Below are positions 8,824 to 17,323 of a stretch of 64,000 nt of DNA, piece by piece. The stretch lies in assembly GCA_027490725.1 (NCBI GenBank), contig JAIXXN010000064.1, forward strand, positions 1 to 64,000, given 5' to 3'. This DNA comes from Oxalobacteraceae bacterium (GTDB taxonomy: Bacteria; Pseudomonadota; Gammaproteobacteria; Burkholderiales; Burkholderiaceae_D). Position numbers and translations under genes: made by a program. The notes under the pieces are model-generated. The model had not been told where the DNA came from. It saw only the letters and a program-made list of their open reading frames with translations, and ran no database searches. Position 1 is the first letter of the stretch, and each line of letters starts with the position of its first letter.

Positions 8824-9177
8824 CTAGTCGCTGAATTTTTCCGAAGCATCGCCGCGGCGCGAGGCAAAGCCCAGTACCACCAGACCCAGCATCAGCATCA
8901 CGAAGGTTTGCGGTTCCGGCACCTGGGCCACCGGTTCGACTTCCTGTGCACGTTTCGGATCATTGGCCGGCAAGGCTTCCGGCGCATTGTTCTTGTCTGC
9001 CTGTGGCGCAGCATCATGGCCCAGACCGCAAGGCTGATCGCTATGGCCATCGCAATGTGCCAGCACCATGGTGGCGGCGGCCGAACTGACTGCAACAGCT
9101 GGAGCCGTTTGTGCTTGCGCGCCGCTGGTCATCCCCAGCGTCAGTATCGCGCTGACGATTAACATCTTGATTTTCAC
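8824..9177 (-). CDS. Short PEP-CTERM sorting-domain protein
   Basis: 117-residue exported protein. It has a signal peptide at 1-22 (MKIKMLIVSAILTLGMTSG then AQA), a short low-complexity body rich in Ala, His and Asp, and a C-terminal PEP-CTERM signal. The signal shows VPEPQTF, a hydrophobic helix (MLMLGLVVLGFA) and a basic SRR stop. Such proteins are processed by an exosortase, which is not in this window. AGGAG lies upstream of the ATG. The body has no recognisable domain. Confidence 0.85.
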   Translation of the reverse strand: MKIKMLIVSAILTLGMTSGAQAQTAPAVAVSSAAATMVLAHCDGHSDQPCGLGHDAAPQADKNNAPEALPANDPKRAQEVEPVAQVPEPQTFVMLMLGLVVLGFASRRGDASEKFSD

Positions 9178-9430
9178 TCATTACTCCTGTAAGCCTGCAG
9201 AGCAAGCGCTTAAGACTGCAATAACGCTATCGGGGTACACTCACCGGACGGCTTAGTCTCGCTTTGCTCATGAGGGAGTATTAAACCACATTCAGTAATA
9301 AATTGCCATCTTTGTTTTAATTTAGACAATCAAATAATGCTGCGCAGCAATAGTTTTCGCCATAACACCCTTGGCGCAGAAATCTCCAGATGCGCAAGCA
9401 ATAAATGAATTTGATAGGGGACAGAATCAG

Positions 9431-10279
9431 ATGTTTTTTTCATGTAGAACGCACAGTTTTTTGACGCTGCTCAGTGCCCTGCTGCTTGCGGGCTGTGCCA
9501 GCCAGCCGCGCGCGCCGCTGGTAGGTGCGGAAGGTCATGATCCATCTGCCCGGGTCTGGTTGCTGGGGGAAGTGCACGATAATCCGGCCGGTCACCGCCA
9601 GCGCTACGAGCTGTTGCGCCAGCGGGTCGAGGCGGGCTGGCGTCCCGTGCTGGTGCTGGAGCAGTTCGACCGGGAAAATCAGGACTTGCTGAACAAGGCA
9701 CAGAAATCCTGTCTGGATGCCCAGTGCCTGATCCGTGTGGCCGGTGTCGGGCGCTGGGACTGGCAGCAATATTATCCGCTGCTACAACTGGCGCTGACCT
9801 ATCAGCTGCCCATGGTGGCTGGTAATCTGTCGCGCGCCGATGCCTCGCGTGTGGTGCGCGACGGGATGCGTGCCGTGTTCGATGTGCAAGGCATGCGCGA
9901 CTACCAGCTAGAGCAGCCACTGCCGGCCGAGGTGCTTGCGGCACAGCGTGCGGAGATTGCAGCCAGTCATTGCAATATGGTGCCGGAGATGATGATAGCC
10001 GGCATGGTCAATGCGCAGGTGGCGCGCGATATCTGGATGGCGCGCCTGATCCGCGAGCAGTTGCCGCGCGATGTGGTGCTGATTGCCGGCAACGGCCATG
10101 TGCGCAAGGATGTCGGTGTGCCGTATTGGCTGACCAGTGTGGCGCCTGCCCCGGGGATGCGCAGCGTGGGCTATCTGGAAGCGCCCGAAGCGCGCGGGCG
10201 TTATGATGCGGTGGTGACCGTGGCGGCGCCGCAACGGCCGGACCCGTGTGCCAGTTTGCGGCAGCCCGCGTCACGTTGA
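9431..10279 (+). CDS. ChaN-family lipoprotein
   Basis: 282-residue predicted outer- or inner-membrane lipoprotein with lipobox LLLAGC at about residues 17-22. The mature part matches the ChaN/haem-binding uptake family: WLLGEVHDNPAGH near the N-terminus, VLVLEQFDRENQ, and a C-terminal ARDIWMARLIREQ followed by VLIAGNGHVRKDVGVP. Campylobacter ChaN binds haem, but the general role is not settled. The ATG at 9431 is preferred over the upstream in-frame start because AGGGGA precedes it and the lipoprotein signal starts there. It is followed after 12 bp by the thioredoxin-like gene. Confidence 0.85.
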   Translation: MFFSCRTHSFLTLLSALLLAGCASQPRAPLVGAEGHDPSARVWLLGEVHDNPAGHRQRYELLRQRVEAGWRPVLVLEQFDRENQDLLNKAQKSCLDAQCLIRVAGVGRWDWQQYYPLLQLALTYQLPMVAGNLSRADASRVVRDGMRAVFDVQGMRDYQLEQPLPAEVLAAQRAEIAASHCNMVPEMMIAGMVNAQVARDIWMARLIREQLPRDVVLIAGNGHVRKDVGVPYWLTSVAPAPGMRSVGYLEAPEARGRYDAVVTVAAPQRPDPCASLRQPASR

Positions 10280-10291
10280 GGAAAACCTGAG

Positions 10292-10618
10292 ATGGAAACC
10301 ATTTACCGTAGCGACGCCCCGGCGCGTCAGGAGCTCGATGTACTGGCCGGTGCCACCGTGCTCGAGTTTGGCACCAACTGGTGTGGCCACTGCATGGCCA
10401 GTCAGGCGCCCTTGGCGCAGGCGCTGGCCGCGGCTTCGGAGACGCCGCTCCAGCATTTCAAAATCGAAGACGGTCCGGGCCGGCCACTGGGGCGTTCATA
10501 CCGGGTCAAACTGTGGCCCACCCTGATCTTCTTGCAAGATGGCAAGGAGCTTGCGCGACTGGTACGGCCTTTGCAGGCGGAGCCGATTGCCGAGGCGCTG
10601 GCGCAGATGGTCCGCTAG
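10292..10618 (+). CDS. Thioredoxin-like protein
   Basis: 108 residues with a single thioredoxin fold and a WCGHC active site (Cys31, Cys34) instead of the WCGPC of classical thioredoxin. The cis-proline region is LWPTLIFLQDGKE. It has no signal peptide, so it should be cytoplasmic. The His in the CxxC loop resembles protein disulfide isomerase and would raise the redox potential. It is cotranscribed with the ChaN-like gene (12-bp gap). Confidence 0.88.
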   Translation: METIYRSDAPARQELDVLAGATVLEFGTNWCGHCMASQAPLAQALAAASETPLQHFKIEDGPGRPLGRSYRVKLWPTLIFLQDGKELARLVRPLQAEPIAEALAQMVR

Positions 10619-10639
10619 GGAAGATCAGTACTTCCCTAG
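10615..10639 (+). terminator. Hairpin spanning the thioredoxin-like stop codon
   Basis: Perfect 9-bp inverted repeat CTAGGGAAG / CTTCCCTAG with a 7-nt loop. It starts inside the last codons of the thioredoxin-like gene. There is no T-run, so it may be a factor-dependent terminator or an mRNA 3'-end stabiliser. Confidence 0.45.
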
Positions 10640-10735
10640 GCGGAAAAATTTCAGATTACTAAACTTATCTTCTTGGCAGCATGGATGGGGCCTGTGTATG
10701 ATCGTGGCCACCTTCCCATTGCAGGAGTTTCGCGC

Positions 10736-12052
10736 ATGTCGCAGCCCCAAGCCCAGCCCCAGTCCCAGCCTGGCTCGCCACCCGCCAAAGCCAACTCGCC
10801 GGCGACCGTGCTGTTTGCCAGTCTGATCGGTACCACCATCGAATTCTTTGATTTCTATATCTACGCCACGGCGGCCGTGCTGGTGTTTCCAAAACTGTTT
10901 TTCCCTGCCAGTGACGCGGCGGCGGCCATGCTGCAATCGCTGGCCACCTTCGCGATTGCCTTCTTTGCCCGTCCGGTCGGTTCGGCCGTGTTTGGCCACT
11001 TCGGCGACCGGGTCGGCCGCAAGGCCACGCTGGTGGCTGCCTTGCTGACCATGGGCCTGTCGACCGTACTGATCGGCGCATTGCCGACCTATGCCAGCAT
11101 CGGCACCTGGGCGCCGGCGCTGCTGGCGCTGTGCCGCTTCGGTCAGGGACTGGGTCTTGGTGGTGAATGGGGCGGGGCGGTGCTGCTGGCAACGGAAAAT
11201 GCCCCGCCGGGCAAACGTGCGTGGTACGGCATGTTCCCGCAGCTGGGCGCGCCGATTGGCTTTTTCATGTCGGGCAGTATTTTCCTGCTGCTCAGTCAGA
11301 CCCTTAGCGACGCCGATTTCTTCTCATACGGCTGGCGTATTCCCTTCCTCGCCAGTTCGCTGCTGGTGATTGTCGGTCTGTACATCCGCCTGAAAATCCA
11401 TGAAACCCCGGATTTCCAGAAAGTGATCGCCCGCAATGAACGGGTACAAGTGCCGGTGCTGACCGTCTGGCGCGAACACCGCCGTGTGCTGGTGCTGGGC
11501 ACCCTGATCGCCATGGCGACGTTCGTGCTGTTTTACCTGATGACGGTGTTCGCTCTGAGCTGGGGTACTACGGCACTCAAATTCAGCCGCAAGGACTTCC
11601 TGATCCAGCAACTGTTTGCTGTGCTGTTCTTCGGCCTGACCATCCCCGTCGCCGCGCTGTGGGCGGACCGCCATGGCCGGCGCCAGACCCTGATCTGCGT
11701 CTCGGCCGCGATTGCCGTGTTTGGTTTGGCACTGGCGCCGCTATTCGGCTCCGGCAACAGCTTGCTGGTGAGCCTGTTCCTGTCGCTGGGACTGGGTCTG
11801 ATGGGCATGACCTACGGGCCGCTCGGTACCTTGCTGGCGGAACTGTTCCCGCCCGCCGTGCGCTACACGGGCGCCTCCCTGACCTTCAATCTGGCCGGTA
11901 TTCTGGGTGCTTCGCTGGCACCGTATGCGGCGACCTGGCTGGCCAGCAATTACGGGCTGCAATACGTGGGCTACTACCTGTCAGCGGCCGCATTGATCAG
12001 CTTGTCGGCATTGTGGCTGGTGCGCAGTGATGCCAGTTCGATCAAGCATTAA
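10736..12052 (+). CDS. MHS-family MFS transporter (metabolite:H+ symporter)
   Basis: 438 residues, 12 predicted membrane helices. After a Gln/Pro-rich cytoplasmic leader (about residues 1-22) comes ATVLFASLIGTTIEFFDFYI, the signature of the MHS family (ProP, ShiA, KgtP, CitA relatives). GDRVGRK is the loop 2-3 motif and FGQGLGLGGEWGGAVLLA lies in TM4-5. The substrate is not readable from sequence; organic acids, shikimate and osmolytes are typical. The ATG at 10736 has AGGAG at optimal spacing. It is monocistronic and ends at a good terminator. Confidence 0.88.
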   Translation: MSQPQAQPQSQPGSPPAKANSPATVLFASLIGTTIEFFDFYIYATAAVLVFPKLFFPASDAAAAMLQSLATFAIAFFARPVGSAVFGHFGDRVGRKATLVAALLTMGLSTVLIGALPTYASIGTWAPALLALCRFGQGLGLGGEWGGAVLLATENAPPGKRAWYGMFPQLGAPIGFFMSGSIFLLLSQTLSDADFFSYGWRIPFLASSLLVIVGLYIRLKIHETPDFQKVIARNERVQVPVLTVWREHRRVLVLGTLIAMATFVLFYLMTVFALSWGTTALKFSRKDFLIQQLFAVLFFGLTIPVAALWADRHGRRQTLICVSAAIAVFGLALAPLFGSGNSLLVSLFLSLGLGLMGMTYGPLGTLLAELFPPAVRYTGASLTFNLAGILGASLAPYAATWLASNYGLQYVGYYLSAAALISLSALWLVRSDASSIKH

Positions 12053-12076
12053 TTCCATAGTCATCATATGACTCGC

Positions 12077-12108
12077 GGGGCTGAGCTGTCGCTTAGCCCC
12101 ATTTTTTT
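12077..12108 (+). terminator. Rho-independent terminator after MHS transporter
   Basis: Stem GGGGCTGAGC / GCTTAGCCCC (one G-T wobble), loop TGTC, then A and a run of seven T. Confidence 0.92.
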
Positions 12109-12158
12109 CTCCAGTGGTGTGAAAAACCCCGAGTTTTGCTTGCTTCAGCTGTTTTAAG

Positions 12159-12178
12159 GTTGTACGATGACATACAAC
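12159..12178. promoter_or_regulatory. GntR-type operator candidate
   Basis: Inverted repeat GTTGTA-N8-TACAAC, 59 bp before the MFS start. The arrangement resembles operators of FadR-subfamily GntR regulators, which often control hexuronate or sugar-acid genes. No GntR gene is in the window. Confidence 0.5.
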
Positions 12179-12236
12179 TATTGATCTCGTGGAGACCGAG
12201 AGATCATCACCAGCACATCCGATAAGAAGTGATGCC

Positions 12237-13625
12237 ATGAACCTGAACGAGCCTGTCAACGTCGGCGCGACCATCGGTAAATACCGCTGGACCATCTGCG
12301 CCCTGCTGTTTTTCGCCACCACCATCAACTATCTGGACCGGCAGGTCCTGAGTCTGCTGGCGCCCCAGTTATCCCGCGAATTTGGCTGGAGTAATACCGA
12401 TTACGCCAATATTACCGCCGCCTTCCAGTTTGTGTACGCCCTGTCGATGCTGTTTGCCGGACGGGTGGTGGACCGCATCGGGACCCGCGCGGCCTATGTG
12501 GTGGCGATCTGCATCTGGTCGCTGGGCGCGCTGATGCATGCCTTCTCGGTGCCGATGGGCGAGGGCGTAGGCGTGCTGCTGGGCGCGGCCGGCGTGGTGA
12601 TGGCTCCCTCCATCCTCGGCTTCATGCTGTCGCGCGCGGTACTGGCCATCGGCGAGGCCGGTAACTTCCCGGCTGCCATCAAGGCCACGGCCGAGTACTT
12701 CCCCAAGAAAGAACGCTCGCTGGCGACCGGCATCTTCAATTCGGGCGCGAATGTGGGCGCGATTCTGGCGCCGATCACGGTGCCGCTGATCGCCAGCATC
12801 TGGGGCTGGCAGAGTGCCTTCGTGATGATCGGCATGGTCGGCTTTATCTGGATGGCGGTCTGGCTGACGCTGTACGATACGCCAGACCGCCAGCCGCGTC
12901 TGTCGGCAGGCGAACTGGCATATATTCGCAGCGATCAGCCTGCTGGCGCAGTGCCTGCAGCGGCCGGCGGCAAGCAATCGACTGTGTCGTGGTGGCAGTT
13001 GCTGAAATACCGTCAGACCTGGGCATTTGCCTTCGGCAAATTCATGACCGATGGTGTGTGGTGGTTCTTCCTGTTCTGGCTGCCGACCTATCTGTCGGCC
13101 CAGTATGGCATGAAGGGCGATGCCATCGTGATCCCGCTGGCGGCGCTGTACAGCATGACCATGATAGGCTCCATCGGCGGTGGCTGGTTCCCCAGCTATT
13201 TCATGGCGCGCGGTTATGCGCCCTATGATGGCCGGATGCGCGCCATGCTGGTGATTGCTTTCTTCCCGCTGGTGGTGTTGCTGGCGCAGCCGCTGGGCAG
13301 TATCAGTTACTGGGTGCCGGTGCTGCTGATCGGGGTGGGCGCTTCGGCGCACCAGGCCTGGTCGGCGAATATCTTCACCACGGTGTCGGATATGTTCCCG
13401 CAAAAATCGGTGGCGTCGGTGATCGGTATCGGTGGCATGGCCGGCGGTATCGGCGGCGTGCTGCTGACCAAACTCGGTGGCTGGGTGTTCGATCATTACA
13501 AGGCCCTTAACGATATCCGTACTGGCTACATGATCATGTTTGCGATCTGCGCGACCGCGTATCTGGTGGCATGGAGCGTGATGAAACTGCTGGTGCCACG
13601 GCATAAGGAAATCACCGACCTGTAA
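12237..13625 (+). CDS. MFS transporter, anion:cation symporter (ExuT-like) family
   Basis: 462 residues with 12 predicted helices. The opening YRWTICALLFFATTINYLDR and then VLSLLAPQLSREFGWSNTDY are characteristic of the ACS family (hexuronate ExuT, glucarate GudP, phthalate carriers). Further family features are SRAVLAIGEAGNFPAAIKA and TGIFNSGANVGAILAP. The likely substrate is a hexuronate or aldarate, supported by the GntR-like operator upstream, but this is inference. It converges on the hydroxyproline operon with a terminator between, so it is probably a separate unit. Start chosen at the ATG giving the conserved N-terminus. Confidence 0.87.
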   Translation: MNLNEPVNVGATIGKYRWTICALLFFATTINYLDRQVLSLLAPQLSREFGWSNTDYANITAAFQFVYALSMLFAGRVVDRIGTRAAYVVAICIWSLGALMHAFSVPMGEGVGVLLGAAGVVMAPSILGFMLSRAVLAIGEAGNFPAAIKATAEYFPKKERSLATGIFNSGANVGAILAPITVPLIASIWGWQSAFVMIGMVGFIWMAVWLTLYDTPDRQPRLSAGELAYIRSDQPAGAVPAAAGGKQSTVSWWQLLKYRQTWAFAFGKFMTDGVWWFFLFWLPTYLSAQYGMKGDAIVIPLAALYSMTMIGSIGGGWFPSYFMARGYAPYDGRMRAMLVIAFFPLVVLLAQPLGSISYWVPVLLIGVGASAHQAWSANIFTTVSDMFPQKSVASVIGIGGMAGGIGGVLLTKLGGWVFDHYKALNDIRTGYMIMFAICATAYLVAWSVMKLLVPRHKEITDL

Positions 13626-13645
13626 GAGATTCCCGGTCCGGATGC

Positions 13646-13690
13646 AAAAACGCCAGACTGGCCGCGCAATGCGGCAAGTCTGGCGTTTTT
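13646..13690. terminator. Bidirectional terminator between convergent units
   Basis: AAAAACGCCAGACT ... AGTCTGGCGTTTTT with an inner GCCGC/GCGGC pairing. A-run and T-run flank the stem, so it can stop both the MFS gene and the hydroxyproline operon. Confidence 0.93.
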
Positions 13691-13704
13691 CTATGCGGGA
13701 CAGT

Positions 13705-14616
13705 TTAGAACAGCGTGCTGACATCCGGACGGTTGGCCAGTGCCTGCTGCACGATGGCAGTCACGCGGGCGCGGTCCGCACCTTGCAGCGGCTGACGCGG
13801 ACGACGCACGTTTTCGTTGCCGACACCGGCCAGGGTTTCCACCAGCTTCAGGTTCTGAACCAGTTTGGTCGACACGTCCAGATGCATCAGCGGCATGAAC
13901 CACTGGTACAGTTTCAGCGCTTCGTCAAAGCGCTTGGCTTTCATCAGTTTGTAGAGGGCCACCGTCTCTTTCGGGAAGGCCACCACCAGACCGGCCAGCA
14001 GGCCATCCGCACCAACCGCCAGACCTTCGAACGACAGGTCATCCACGCCCATGAACAGCTGGTAGCGGTGGCCGACGGCGTTGCGCAGATCGGTAATCCG
14101 GCGCACGTTATCGGTGGATTCCTTGATCGCCACGATCCATTCGCAATCGGCCAGTTCCTTGAAATCTTCCGGGGTCAGATCGACCTTGTACGAGACCGGA
14201 TTGTTGTACACCATGATCGGCAGCTGGGCGGCCTTGGCGATGGTGCGCAGATTGTCCATTGCTTCGCGCGAGTCTGCCGCGTAGAGCACCGACGGCATTA
14301 CCATCAGACCCTGCACGCCGAGGTCGCGGGCCTGTTCCACAAAGCGGCAGGCCGTGGCAGTGCGGGTTTCGCTGACATTGACCAGTACCGGTACCCGGCC
14401 AGCGGCGACGTTCAGTGCGGTCTTGGTGACGGCCAGCTTTTCGTCGAAGGACAGGGTGCTGGCTTCGCCCAGCGAGCCGCAGGTGAGCAGGGCATCGACG
14501 CCGCTATCGATCTGGAAGGCGAAGTGCTTTTCCATTGCTGCGTGGTCGAGATCCTCGTTCTCCTTGAACTTGGTGGTCACTGCCGGGAAGACCCCTTGCC
14601 ATTTTGCTGCTGCCAT
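13705..14616 (-). CDS. lhpC: Pyrroline-4-hydroxy-2-carboxylate deaminase (DapA superfamily)
   Basis: 303-residue member of the dihydrodipicolinate synthase/N-acetylneuraminate lyase superfamily. The Schiff-base lysine is Lys165 in IVAIKEST and the catalytic Tyr137 lies in MVYNNP. In the operon with 4-hydroxyproline epimerase and D-hydroxyproline dehydrogenase, the expected reaction is conversion of 1-pyrroline-4-hydroxy-2-carboxylate to 2-oxoglutarate semialdehyde and ammonia. The ATG at 14616 has AAGGAGAG upstream. By sequence alone it could be another DapA-type aldolase; the context makes the call. It is the last gene of the operon. Confidence 0.85.
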   Translation of the reverse strand: MAAAKWQGVFPAVTTKFKENEDLDHAAMEKHFAFQIDSGVDALLTCGSLGEASTLSFDEKLAVTKTALNVAAGRVPVLVNVSETRTATACRFVEQARDLGVQGLMVMPSVLYAADSREAMDNLRTIAKAAQLPIMVYNNPVSYKVDLTPEDFKELADCEWIVAIKESTDNVRRITDLRNAVGHRYQLFMGVDDLSFEGLAVGADGLLAGLVVAFPKETVALYKLMKAKRFDEALKLYQWFMPLMHLDVSTKLVQNLKLVETLAGVGNENVRRPRQPLQGADRARVTAIVQQALANRPDVSTLF

Positions 14617-14689
14617 ATTGCTCTCCTTGTGATGAATCGGTTCGGTGTGGATGATTCGGTTAATGGTGGTCGGTGTGCTGCGCTGTCGC

Positions 14690-15958
14690 TTATTCAACTG
14701 GTGAATCAATCAAACTGCTTACCCGGGCCGGCACGATGGGACTACGCACCGCCATCGGGCGCCAGCCGTACAGCAATTCGGTTGCGCCACCACAGATGCG
14801 TCCCTGACAGGGGCCCATGCCGCAGCGGGTATGCAGTTTGGCGCTACGCCAGCTGGTATGCTGTTTCAGTTCGCCGTGACAGACATCTTCGCAGCGGCAT
14901 ACGATGGTGCTGTCATCGGCCAGTGCCAGTACTTCCGGACGCAACGCAAAGCTGCGTGCCAGCCGCGCTGCGAAGCCGCGCCAGCGGCTGCGCTGGCGGA
15001 ACAGATGCTGGGTCGCGGCGACTTCGCCGCAGGCTGCCAGGCCGGCAATCCGCCCCTCCAGCAGCGCCAGATCGACGCCGCCCACGCCGCTGCTTTCACC
15101 GGCACAGAACACATCGCTGGCGCTGGTCTGCTGCCAGCCGTCGATGCGCACGGCCAGCTGGCCATCCTGCTGCAAGGTGCTGGCGCCTAGCGCCTGTGCC
15201 AGTTCTACGTTTGGCAGCAGACCGTAAGCGCAAGCCAGATAGTCGCATTCCAGCGTCTGCCGGGTGCTGCCGCGCTGTACCAGCACCGAGGTCAGCTGCG
15301 TGGTGCCGTGCGCGGCGCGTACATAGGCGTTTTTCCAGTACGGGATACCGCGCAATTGCTGCGCCAGTTGCAGGGCCTGGATTATTTTGGAAGGCGTCGC
15401 CAGCAGACAGAGCGCAAAGCGCGCCAGTGCCGCGCGGGGCGTCTGTTCGATGATGGCGACGATCTGCGCGCCACGTGCCCGCAAGGTGGCGGCAGCGGCC
15501 AGCAGCAGCGGACCGCTGCCGGCGATCACGACGCGCTTACCGGCCACCGGATAGCCGCCTTTGGCGAGTGCCTGCAATGCACCGGCACCGGTCACCCCGG
15601 GCAGGGTCCAGCCGGGGAAGGGCAGCAGGCGTTCGCGCGCGCCGGTGGCCAGAATCAGGCGCTGATAGTGCAGCGTGGCGGAACTGGTGGGCGTCTGTAC
15701 CAGCAGCTGTTGCGCGGCAGGTGAAGACAGGACCCGGGTCTGGAGCAGAAAGTGCACCTGCGGCGCCTCCTGCAAGGCTTGCCAAAGGGCGCGCGCGCGC
15801 GCATCGCTCTGACTGGCCGGGCCGCCGCGCCAGATCTGGCCGCCAGCCTGCGGGTTGTCGTCAATGATGCCGACCTTGCGGCCGCAGGATGCTGCAGCGT
15901 GCGCTGCGGCCAGTCCGGCAGGTCCGGCACCGACCACCAGAATATCGTAGTGATTCAT
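14690..15958 (-). CDS. D-hydroxyproline dehydrogenase, NAD(P)/FAD-binding alpha-type subunit
   Basis: 422 residues. It has an N-terminal Rossmann FAD site DILVVGAGPAGLAAAHAA, a second nucleotide site around VVIAGSGPLLLAAA, and a C-terminal cysteine cluster (CRCEDVCHGEL, then CGMGPCQGRICG) typical of the BFD-like [2Fe-2S] domain. This is the HcnB/SoxA-type layout of multimeric D-amino-acid dehydrogenases. The GTG/ATG extensions upstream are rejected because the ATG at 15958 overlaps the ferredoxin-like gene stop by 4 bp (ATGA). It works with the two following entries as a heteromeric enzyme. Confidence 0.85.
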   Translation of the reverse strand: MNHYDILVVGAGPAGLAAAHAAASCGRKVGIIDDNPQAGGQIWRGGPASQSDARARALWQALQEAPQVHFLLQTRVLSSPAAQQLLVQTPTSSATLHYQRLILATGARERLLPFPGWTLPGVTGAGALQALAKGGYPVAGKRVVIAGSGPLLLAAAATLRARGAQIVAIIEQTPRAALARFALCLLATPSKIIQALQLAQQLRGIPYWKNAYVRAAHGTTQLTSVLVQRGSTRQTLECDYLACAYGLLPNVELAQALGASTLQQDGQLAVRIDGWQQTSASDVFCAGESSGVGGVDLALLEGRIAGLAACGEVAATQHLFRQRSRWRGFAARLARSFALRPEVLALADDSTIVCRCEDVCHGELKQHTSWRSAKLHTRCGMGPCQGRICGGATELLYGWRPMAVRSPIVPARVSSLIDSPVE

Positions 15959-16224
15959 GGTGCCACCCCGCAAGGCGCAAGCTGAGGAGCTTCGATGCGC
16001 AGACCTTCCACGCACGGTGTCTGGCAGGCCAGCTGGTGCGCCACGCCATTGATGGTGGTACGGCATTCGTGGCAGACGCCCATGCCGCACAAGGGCGCAC
16101 GGGGCTCGCCGCTGACCGAATAGCGGGTCAGGCCATCACCGGCGATGGCCAGTGCTGCGGCCACGCTGATGCCTGCTTTGACGCGCACTGGGCGCTGGTC
16201 GATGTAGATGGTGATGTCAGCCAT
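15955..16224 (-). CDS. D-hydroxyproline dehydrogenase, (2Fe-2S) gamma-type subunit
   Basis: 89-residue ferredoxin-like protein of the HcnA type. It has a cysteine pattern PLCGMGVCHECRTTING and a later CQTPC, giving the four ligands of a plant-type [2Fe-2S] cluster. It would relay electrons between the FAD subunits. It overlaps both neighbours (4 bp and 8 bp), so stoichiometric translation is likely. The ATG at 16224 is chosen over the longer frame, which lies inside the upstream gene. Confidence 0.85.
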   Translation of the reverse strand: MADITIYIDQRPVRVKAGISVAAALAIAGDGLTRYSVSGEPRAPLCGMGVCHECRTTINGVAHQLACQTPCVEGLRIEAPQLAPCGVAP

Positions 16225-17323
16225 GGAAGCGTTCCGGCAAATAGGGGCTGGCGGGAATCGCACAGCTAGCGCCGCACAGTTGGCTGGCCAGTAGTTGCGC
16301 CGTTGCCAGCGAGGTGGTGATACCCAGACCTTCGTGGCCGGTGGCCAGCCACAAGCCTCGGCGTGCCGGATGAGGGCCGATCAGCGGCAGACCGTCCGGG
16401 GTGGCCGCGCGCAAACCAGTCCAGCAGCGCAGAATATTGTGCCCGGCCAGCGCCGGGGCGAAACTGACCGCATGGCGCAGCATGGCGCGCAGAATCTGGG
16501 TTTCTACAGCCGGTTCGGTACTGCCGAACTGGCGCGAGGAACCGATCAGGATCTGGCCAGTAGGGCGCGGCTGCAGATTGAACGCGACCGAGTCGCCACT
16601 GGCCGCGTGGGCGCTTTTGATATAGCCCAGTTCCACCAGCTGGTGGCGGATAAAACCCGGGTAGCGGTCGGTGATGGCGAGATGGCCTTTCTTGGCCTGC
16701 AGCGGCAGTTCCGGTAGCAGCTGGCTGCAGCGCGAACCGGCGGCCAGCAGGATGTGCTGCGCCTGCAGGGTGCGCCCGTCGGCTAGCTGCACGCCGTGAT
16801 CTTCGAGCGCCTGCACCATGCCGTATTCGAGGGTCGCGCCGCGCGCCTGCGCCTTGCTCAGCAACAGCCGCGCGCTCTTGGGCGCATACACCAGCCCATC
16901 GCCGTGCACCAGCAGGCCGCCTGCCAGACCGGCGCGTAACTGCGGTTCAGCCGCATACAGAGCGGCCGGTGCCAGCATCTCACAGGCCAGACCGTGAGCG
17001 CCGAGTAGCTCCGCCTTGGCGCGTGCGGCGGCCATTTCTTCTTCGTCGGCGGCCACCCAGATGGTGCCGCACTGCGTGTATTCATGCTGCGGTGCCTGAC
17101 CCTCGGTGAGGTTTTTCCACAACGCCAGCGAGTAGGACGAGAGCGCCAGTTCGGCCGGATTATCGTCCATTACCACCAGATGTCCCATGCCGGCTGCCGT
17201 GGCGCCACTGCCGGGAACATCCTGTTCGATCACCGTGACCTGCAGGCCGCGCGCGCTGAGCGCCTCGGCACAGGCGGCGCCGATAATGCCGGCGCCGATG
17301 ATGATCACGTCAGGCTGTTTCAC
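16217..17323 (-). CDS. lhpB: D-hydroxyproline dehydrogenase, FAD-dependent (DadA/HcnC-like) catalytic subunit
   Basis: 368-residue FAD-dependent amine oxidase of the DAO/DadA family, with an N-terminal dinucleotide motif VIIIGAGIIGAACAEALS. GSGATAAGMGHLVVMDDNP is a typical flavin-contact segment, and a C-terminal WTGLRAATPDGLPLIGP ... ATGHEGLGITTSLATA completes the fold. It should oxidise cis-4-hydroxy-D-proline to the pyrroline. The ATG overlaps the epimerase stop (17320-17323, ATGA). The symbol follows the Pseudomonas lhp naming by homology of role. Confidence 0.87.
   Translation of the reverse strand: MKQPDVIIIGAGIIGAACAEALSARGLQVTVIEQDVPGSGATAAGMGHLVVMDDNPAELALSSYSLALWKNLTEGQAPQHEYTQCGTIWVAADEEEMAAARAKAELLGAHGLACEMLAPAALYAAEPQLRAGLAGGLLVHGDGLVYAPKSARLLLSKAQARGATLEYGMVQALEDHGVQLADGRTLQAQHILLAAGSRCSQLLPELPLQAKKGHLAITDRYPGFIRHQLVELGYIKSAHAASGDSVAFNLQPRPTGQILIGSSRQFGSTEPAVETQILRAMLRHAVSFAPALAGHNILRCWTGLRAATPDGLPLIGPHPARRGLWLATGHEGLGITTSLATAQLLASQLCGASCAIPASPYLPERFHG

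Noticed and set aside
13642..15453. 603-codon open frame on the plus strand
   Set aside because: Begins inside a terminator and runs antisense to two well-supported hydroxyproline genes.
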